Origin: Gammaproteobacteria bacterium
GTDB lineage: Bacteria > Pseudomonadota > Gammaproteobacteria > SZUA-229
DNA: 19,614 nucleotides
Assembly (NCBI GenBank): GCA_016764035.1
Contig: JAESSQ010000287.1
Span: 1 to 19,614, forward strand
Direction: 5' to 3'
Under the pieces are notes generated by a model, which had not been told where the DNA came from, searched no databases, and saw only the letters and a list, made by a program, of their open reading frames with translations. Within the stretch, counting starts at the first letter, position 1, and each line of letters starts with the position of its first letter. Positions 15,343 through 19,614 of this stretch are shown one piece after another. Made by a program: the position numbers and the translations under genes.

Positions 15343-16077
15343 ATGGATAAGAGCCGAAGAAGTATGGTGCGAATTTGCAGTTCGGTCTTGGCGGCGGCGA
15401 CAGTGTCTCCCCGATTGTTGGCAACACCTGTTGCCCCATTGAAAAATTATTCACCGGTATTATTAACAGATGCTTATCATAGACCTCTTCGATGCGATCA
15501 ACTGAGCACTGAATCTGAATATATTTTTCATTACCCCTACAAAGGGACACCCTGTTTTTTGATTGATATGGGCGAACCTGTTGACGGTGGTGAAGAGCTT
15601 TATACTAAAGATGGGGTGCCGTATATCTGGAAAGGGGGAGTAGGGCCTAGACGGTCGATTGTCGCATTTTCTGCTATCTGCGCGCATCGTATGACGCATC
15701 CATCACCTGCAGTAAGTTTTATCGGTTATCGTAAACAGGCCGTTGGTTTTCTGACCGATGATATGGAGATAGAGCGGCGTTCAGCAGTAATACAATGTTG
15801 TTCTGAACAAAGTGTCTATGATCCCAGTAAAGGTGCGAAGGTACTCGGCGGTCCTGCTCCCCAGCCTCTGGCGGCCATTGCGCTGGAATATAAAGATAAC
15901 GGAGAGTTATACGCAACGGGCGTTTATGGTGGCGCATTATTTGAGCCATACTTCGAAAAATTTGGCGATCGTCTCATGATCGAATATGAAACGCTGGAGT
16001 ACAGGAAGACGTTGGTCGGCGAAACTGTTGTAGAACACGTAGATTCGTTTACCCGTCATAAGATCGATTGTGGTTAA
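15343..16077 (+). CDS. Tat-signal Rieske-like protein with an altered cluster ligand
   Basis: This 244-residue protein carries a Tat-like leader (SRRSMV, then a hydrophobic stretch to about residue 27). It is probably exported folded or anchored on the periplasmic side. The Rieske pattern appears as Cys113-Ala-His115 and, 37 residues on, Cys152-Cys153-Ser-Glu-Gln156. The downstream frame (SVYDPSKGAKVLGGPAPQPLAAI) closely matches the CHGSxFD...GPAPxPL turn of true Rieske proteins. The expected second His is Gln156 (codon CAA, one base from His), so a normal 2Fe-2S site looks incomplete. The ATG at 15343 has only a weak AGGG in front. It is followed by a second Tat metalloprotein. Partner and reaction are unknown. 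Confidence 0.72.
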   Translation: MDKSRRSMVRICSSVLAAATVSPRLLATPVAPLKNYSPVLLTDAYHRPLRCDQLSTESEYIFHYPYKGTPCFLIDMGEPVDGGEELYTKDGVPYIWKGGVGPRRSIVAFSAICAHRMTHPSPAVSFIGYRKQAVGFLTDDMEIERRSAVIQCCSEQSVYDPSKGAKVLGGPAPQPLAAIALEYKDNGELYATGVYGGALFEPYFEKFGDRLMIEYETLEYRKTLVGETVVEHVDSFTRHKIDCG

Positions 16078-16078
16078 C

Positions 16079-16094
16079 TAATTAGGTGTGATTT
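16079..16094. repeat. 16-base direct repeat, copy 2 (upstream of the SOR-like gene)
   Basis: An exact second copy of TAATTAGGTGTGATTT lies 75 bases before the SOR-like ATG, starting only two bases after the Rieske-like stop codon. A weak sigma-70-like pair follows (TTGTGT 16093-16098, TATAGT 16117-16122, 18-base gap), so the element may act on a promoter for the second gene. Confidence 0.5.
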
Positions 16095-16169
16095 GTGTAA
16101 TGGGTATTCAGTTCGTTATAGTATCGTGCTGGATTTATGATCAAAATAATATTGATGAAGGAGAGCTTT

Positions 16170-16589
16170 ATGAATCGTAGAAATTTTATACGTTTATCTG
16201 CCCTGGGTGCTACAACAGGTATCATTGCACCCAGGGCTGTCCTTGCCTCTGCCTCTGGCATGGCAGGCGGTGTTTATTACACGAAAGATGCACCGGGGCG
16301 CTGGAGTAAAAAAGTAGGGGGTCACCTGCCAAATATCGAAGTTTCTAAAAGTAGTGCCGGGGTAAGTATAGAGGTCATCACCTCGCATGAGATGCTCGGT
16401 TTTGATCATTACATCATTAAACATCAGGTTCTGGATAATAATTTTGATTTTATTACGGAGCGTATGTTCGATCCATTAAAAGATAAAGCACCCATTTCTG
16501 AGTTTTCTTTAGGTAACTATAGTGGCCGTATCCATGTGCTCAGTGTGTGCAACAAGCACGACACCTGGTTAAATATTATTGACGTTTAG
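16170..16589 (+). CDS. Tat-exported superoxide-reductase-like (desulfoferrodoxin-family) protein
   Basis: Superoxide reductases hold one iron with four His and one Cys and reduce superoxide to peroxide. In this 139-residue protein the ligand pattern is readable: His52 (GGHLP), His73 and His80 (SHEMLGFDHYI), Cys127 and His130 (CNKHDTW, family CNxHGxW). The Glu-Lys that normally precedes the first His is Gly-Gly here, so activity may differ. The N-terminus is a clear twin-arginine signal (NRRNFI), so it folds before export to the periplasm. The start at 16170 is supported by AAGGAG six bases upstream; the frame extends to 16137 but that would bury the Tat motif. It lies between the Rieske-like gene and a DUF3144 gene. 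Confidence 0.75.
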   Translation: MNRRNFIRLSALGATTGIIAPRAVLASASGMAGGVYYTKDAPGRWSKKVGGHLPNIEVSKSSAGVSIEVITSHEMLGFDHYIIKHQVLDNNFDFITERMFDPLKDKAPISEFSLGNYSGRIHVLSVCNKHDTWLNIIDV

Positions 16590-16664
16590 TATTCAAATGC
16601 AGGCGGGCATGATGCACTGTGTGCTGGCATATATTATTGTTTTTTTAACAGAGGTTTATCGTAG

Positions 16665-16994
16665 ATGAGTGATGAAGAGTTTGATCAGAAGTTTAAAGCT
16701 ATTGCAGATACTTTTATCGACCTGGCAAATCAACATGCCAAAGAAGCACACGTGGAAAATGTAAGCATAGCGCTGTTGTATGCTGCTTCACGTTTTAATG
16801 CTTATGTGGTGGCGAATAATGCTGAGAATCTTGAAAAATTTGAATCAGACAGGAAGTCTGCAAGTGATTTTTTTCAGGAAAAATATCAGGAGATGTTGCA
16901 GGAAAATCTGGATGATTACAGTAAGGTTTACGAGCCTCAGCCCAAATATGCGCACCTGATGAAAGATCAGGAAAATAGTAAAGCAGACGTCTGA
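16665..16994 (+). CDS. DUF3144 family protein
   Basis: A 109-residue, acidic, all-helical cytoplasmic protein. The segment FIDLANQHAKEAH, VSIALLYAASRFNAYVV and the following EKFESDRK match the small DUF3144 family of proteobacteria, whose function is not known. It has no signal peptide or membrane span. It starts 75 bases after the SOR-like gene and may be the last gene of that transcript. It faces psiE, and no clear hairpin terminator was found between the two. Confidence 0.8.
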   Translation: MSDEEFDQKFKAIADTFIDLANQHAKEAHVENVSIALLYAASRFNAYVVANNAENLEKFESDRKSASDFFQEKYQEMLQENLDDYSKVYEPQPKYAHLMKDQENSKADV

Positions 16995-17078
16995 CACGCT
17001 CAGCCAGTAGGCCACCATACACAGGGTATGATGCTTAAGTTAATATACGGTGTTTAATAGAATTACAACGTACCTGTG

Positions 17079-17477
17079 TTAGTTGTCATCTGTATTGCTA
17101 TAGGGAAACACATTATGCCCATATCGAATTGTCAAAATAGATATAGTAAGAATAAAAACAGCGCCAGCAAGTCCAAGCATTCTTAATGTGTCCAGATTTT
17201 TCATATCAAGTATCATATAACGCGCAAGTGCTACTATTGTAATGTATAGCGGCATGCGAACAGGTAACTTTCCTGATTTAAGGTATATGCCAACCATTGC
17301 TAATACTTCAAGGTAGATAAAAAGCAATAGAAGATCTGCTAACGTAACCACTCTTGCTTGAATCATTGAACCAATTTCAAAACTCATGGCTATGATTGTT
17401 GCGATAGCAATAATTAGAAGGCCAATATCCTCAACCAGTACCAGCGTTTTATATCCCGAGATTTTAATCTTATTCAT
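17079..17477 (-). CDS. psiE: PsiE-family inner-membrane protein
   Basis: A 132-residue protein with four predicted membrane helices (about 12-32, 42-62, 72-90 and 98-118). It has the PsiE-like blocks VEDIGLLIIAIA, FIYLEVLAMVGIYLKSG and the Arg-containing third helix (VALARYMILD). In E. coli PsiE is induced by phosphate starvation but its function is not known. It lies 88 bases beyond the ankyrin gene on the same strand and could belong to that transcript or have its own promoter. No Pho box was seen. Confidence 0.8.
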   Translation of the reverse strand: MNKIKISGYKTLVLVEDIGLLIIAIATIIAMSFEIGSMIQARVVTLADLLLLFIYLEVLAMVGIYLKSGKLPVRMPLYITIVALARYMILDMKNLDTLRMLGLAGAVFILTISILTIRYGHNVFPYSNTDDN

Positions 17478-17565
17478 GAAAGTATCCTTGGTGTATGTCA
17501 GCTTTGATGGCGAATCATTGATGGTTAATTTTTTTGAATATGCTGTGGCGATAGATTGCAGTTGT

Positions 17566-18252
17566 TTATAGGTAATGGACGTCGTTCTTTAAAATCAGTA
17601 ATTGTGTGTCGGCACCTGCATCGACTAAAACTTGTGCCAGGTCGCAGCGACCTACCGAGGTGGCAATGTGAAGTGCGCTTTGTCCGCTACTGTTGATACG
17701 ATTTATCAGAATGTCTCGATGACGTGTTAGTAAAAGGGTGGACTTGTAACGTTCGTGCTCTATAGCACGCATCAGCGCCGTCCAGCCAAAAACATCGGGA
17801 ATGTTTGGGTTTGCGCCAGAGGACAATAATTTTTCGACAATTTTGTCATTACCTTTTGCAGCGGCAAGTGTTAAAGCCGTCCAGCCATTATCTGCACGTA
17901 AGTTTACATCTGCGCCATGGGTTATTAGTAGGCTAACGGTTTGGCTGTGATTTAAAGCAGAGCTATACATTAAAGCTGTGCCACCACGATGGTTAGTCAG
18001 GTTTGGCTGTGCTTTCTTGATTAGCAGTTGACAAACAACGATATTATCGCCTCTGGCTGCAGCGGCCATTAAAGCGGTGAGTCCTTTACTCGTACGTCTA
18101 TCTATATTTTGAACAGTGGGTAAAAGCTGTTCTAGTTTTAATGTGTCGCGTTTTGTTATGGCATTTAGCCAATCTTCTGACTTTGCTGTATCTGCGATTG
18201 ACATATTGCAGATGATGAATAAGGTGAAAACAAATAACGAGTGTATGTGCAT
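17566..18252 (-). CDS. Secreted ankyrin-repeat protein
   Basis: A 228-residue protein with a signal peptide (hydrophobic 5-17, cut near SIA) and about five ankyrin repeats from residue 55 to the end. Typical units are GLTALMAAAARGDNIVVCQLL, G-TALMYSSALNHSQTVSLL, GWTALTLAAAKGNDKIVEKLL and GQSALHIATSVGRCDLAQVL (given in parts). Periplasmic ankyrin proteins of this size often protect or bind partner enzymes, but no partner is evident. It starts 9 bases after the HTH regulator stop, so the two are probably co-transcribed with fdhD. No good Shine-Dalgarno precedes it. Confidence 0.8.
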   Translation of the reverse strand: MHIHSLFVFTLFIICNMSIADTAKSEDWLNAITKRDTLKLEQLLPTVQNIDRRTSKGLTALMAAAARGDNIVVCQLLIKKAQPNLTNHRGGTALMYSSALNHSQTVSLLITHGADVNLRADNGWTALTLAAAKGNDKIVEKLLSSGANPNIPDVFGWTALMRAIEHERYKSTLLLTRHRDILINRINSSGQSALHIATSVGRCDLAQVLVDAGADTQLLILKNDVHYL

Positions 18253-18261
18253 TTTTTGTTT

Positions 18262-19176
18262 TTATTGGTCGCCCCATACAAGCTTGCCGCTATCGCTGAG
18301 GTCGTAGCCGCCAAGGTCTTCTGCTAATTGTTGACATTGGGTTGTTTTCAGTCGTGAAATCATGTCCTGAAACAGTCGACGGAACCAGATATCTCTTGGT
18401 AGCGTAAAATCAAACGTTTCCCAGCCGTAGGGGATAAAACCCAGGCCATACTCCTGAGCGGCTGATCGTGCGCCCGGTGCAACATCCGCTTTATTCATGG
18501 CAACTGCTGCGGCTGCATCGCGATCAGAAAGTGCGGTTACGGTCGTATTTAGAAGATTGCTATTCAGATGATGTCGACTGAGAATCTCATTGAGGAATCG
18601 TTGCGCGCCGGCACCTGATTGGCGGACAGCCCATCGGTATTGGGTATTAAAAAGAGCTTTCGAATCTTTAGTATGATGTAGCGCATCTCGATTGACAATA
18701 AGACCTTGTTCGCGCCGAAACGCTCGGATTAAGACCCAGTTTCGATGATGGTTATATTGACGGATTAACGCAGGGTGTCGGGTCTTGCTTTCTTCCGCCG
18801 GCCCCCAGTGGATACAGCATGCATCGACGTGATGTGCATGCAGTAGGTCCAGTCCGAGGCGTGTGCCTGTTGGTGTATAGCTAATTAATGCATGCGCGCC
18901 GATTTCCTGTGCAAATTCCATGATGATCCTGTATAGCAATGGGTCATCGCTGCCTGAAATAATAAGTCGGTCAGTTAGTACGCCGCCGTGCGCAGAATTT
19001 AATATCCATCGGTCGACAAGTTCCCGAGGAAACATCCATTTCCCGGTTACTTTTGTTGCTGGAATTTTTCCTTCGCTTACTAGGGCGTATATTTTCTTTT
19101 CGTTGAGTTGCAGATAATCTGCAGCCTGATGCACGCTCATGTAAGTACTGGGTTCGTGTTTTAAAACAGTAGACAT
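18262..19176 (-). CDS. HTH regulator with periplasmic-binding-like ligand domain (Mo/W-associated)
   Basis: A 304-residue cytoplasmic protein. Residues 12-57 are an excisionase-type (HTH_17) DNA-binding domain: MSVHQAADYLQLNEKKIYALVSEGKIPATKV, read in parts, then TGKWMFPRELVDRW. Residues about 68-295 are a PBP-like domain related to TupA/ModA and to the C-terminal domain fused to some MoeA proteins (GSDDPLL, PTGTRLGLDLL, WGPAE, NRDALH, RQSGAGAQRFL, GARSAAQEYGLGFIPYGWE). Such regulators often sit beside fdhD and Moco genes and probably sense an oxyanion. It follows fdhD by only 5 bases. Ligand and target sites are not shown by the sequence. Confidence 0.85.
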   Translation of the reverse strand: MSTVLKHEPSTYMSVHQAADYLQLNEKKIYALVSEGKIPATKVTGKWMFPRELVDRWILNSAHGGVLTDRLIISGSDDPLLYRIIMEFAQEIGAHALISYTPTGTRLGLDLLHAHHVDACCIHWGPAEESKTRHPALIRQYNHHRNWVLIRAFRREQGLIVNRDALHHTKDSKALFNTQYRWAVRQSGAGAQRFLNEILSRHHLNSNLLNTTVTALSDRDAAAAVAMNKADVAPGARSAAQEYGLGFIPYGWETFDFTLPRDIWFRRLFQDMISRLKTTQCQQLAEDLGGYDLSDSGKLVWGDQ

Positions 19177-19181
19177 AATAT

Positions 19182-19614
19182 TTAAGCTCTGGAGCGCCGT
19201 ACATTTGTACGCTCAGCATCCCTTACTGGTCGTGGCGGTGGGATAGCATCGAGTGTGATTCGGTCTGCGCCATGATAGATTAAAAAGTGTTTACCTTTCG
19301 CCCGGGCGATTAGGATGACACCAAGTTGTTGCGCCAGTTCCAGACCCATTTGAGTAGCACCGGAACGTGACAATAATATCGGTATACCCATCAGCGCTAC
19401 TTTAATCACCATTTCAGATGTTAAACGACCGGTGGTATAGAACAGTTTGTTATTGCCAGTGATATCCTCCAGCCACATGTGACCTGCGATAGCATCAACT
19501 GCGTTATGGCGGCCGACATCTTCGACAAATTTCAGGATGTTATTTGCTTCACACAGCGCGCAACCATGGACTGCGCCGGCTCGGCGGTAGACATCGTTGT
19601 ACTCTGTCAGCGCG
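19182..19614 (-). CDS. fdhD: Formate dehydrogenase accessory sulfurtransferase FdhD (5' part outside window)
   Basis: FdhD carries sulfur from a cysteine desulfurase to the Mo/W cofactor, which formate dehydrogenases need for activity. The C-terminal 143 residues are visible, running to TAA at 19182; the start and the catalytic CxxC loop are off the right edge. The signature GAVHGCALCE followed by FVEDVGRHNAVDAIAGH is clear, as are TTGRLTSEMVIK and ILLSRSGATQMGLELAQ. The frame continues unbroken to base 19614, so an internal ATG at 19478 is not the start. It precedes the HTH/PBP regulator by 5 bases, forming an operon. Confidence 0.92.
   Translation of the reverse strand, partial: ALTEYNDVYRRAGAVHGCALCEANNILKFVEDVGRHNAVDAIAGHMWLEDITGNNKLFYTTGRLTSEMVIKVALMGIPILLSRSGATQMGLELAQQLGVILIARAKGKHFLIYHGADRITLDAIPPPRPVRDAERTNVRRSRA

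Noticed and set aside
16602..16617. GG-N10-GC match before the DUF3144 gene
   Set aside because: It lacks the TGGCA and TTGC context and lies in a locally GC-rich stretch, so it is probably chance.

Overview
The window looks like chromosomal DNA of a Gram-negative bacterium, most likely a gammaproteobacterium. It has outer-membrane porins, Tat-type signal peptides, moderately AT-rich DNA and gammaproteobacterial-style PsiE, DUF3144 and NtrC-family proteins. Its theme is uptake of tungstate/molybdate and assembly of the molybdenum (or tungsten) cofactor, Moco. No tRNA, rRNA, CRISPR array or insertion sequence was seen.

Layout. (1) 33-1121 (+) is a DcaP-like porin followed by a run of hairpins and terminators. 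(2) 1456-2796 (-) is an OprP/OprO-type anion porin with its own sigma-54 promoter. (3) 9759 down to 3134 (-) is one tightly packed operon: tupA-tupB-tupC-mobA-mobB-moeA, then a secreted subtilase/metallopeptidase fusion. Most junctions overlap by 4 or 8 bases. The tupC ATPase gene is broken by a one-base frameshift in an A7 run. (4) 9760-10260 is a divergent control region with two back-to-back sigma-54 promoters and palindromic enhancer-like sites. (5) 10261-15204 (+) encodes an NtrC-type sigma-54 activator, a Cache-domain histidine kinase, MoaB (overlapping the kinase gene by ATGA) and a MoeB/ThiF-type E1 enzyme. (6) 15343-16994 (+) encodes a Tat-signal Rieske-like protein, a Tat-signal superoxide-reductase-like protein and a DUF3144 protein. 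The first two are each preceded by the same 16-base element. (7) 19614 down to 17079 (-) encodes FdhD (truncated by the window edge), a HTH plus periplasmic-binding-like regulator, a secreted ankyrin protein and PsiE.

How it may fit together (inference). The two-component system carries GAFTGA and should act with sigma-54. Well-matched -24/-12 elements precede its own gene, the tup-mob-moe operon and the OprP-like porin. A 16-base palindrome (GCGACA-N3-TGTCNCG) lies upstream of the porin promoter and between the two divergent promoters. This suggests one regulon joining an outer-membrane anion channel, the periplasmic TupA binder, the TupBC transporter and cofactor-assembly enzymes, with the kinase and activator on the same transcript as moaB. 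FdhD at the right edge suggests a formate dehydrogenase or related Mo/W enzyme as the eventual user. The secreted Rieske-like and SOR-like proteins may be an accessory redox module; their roles are unknown.
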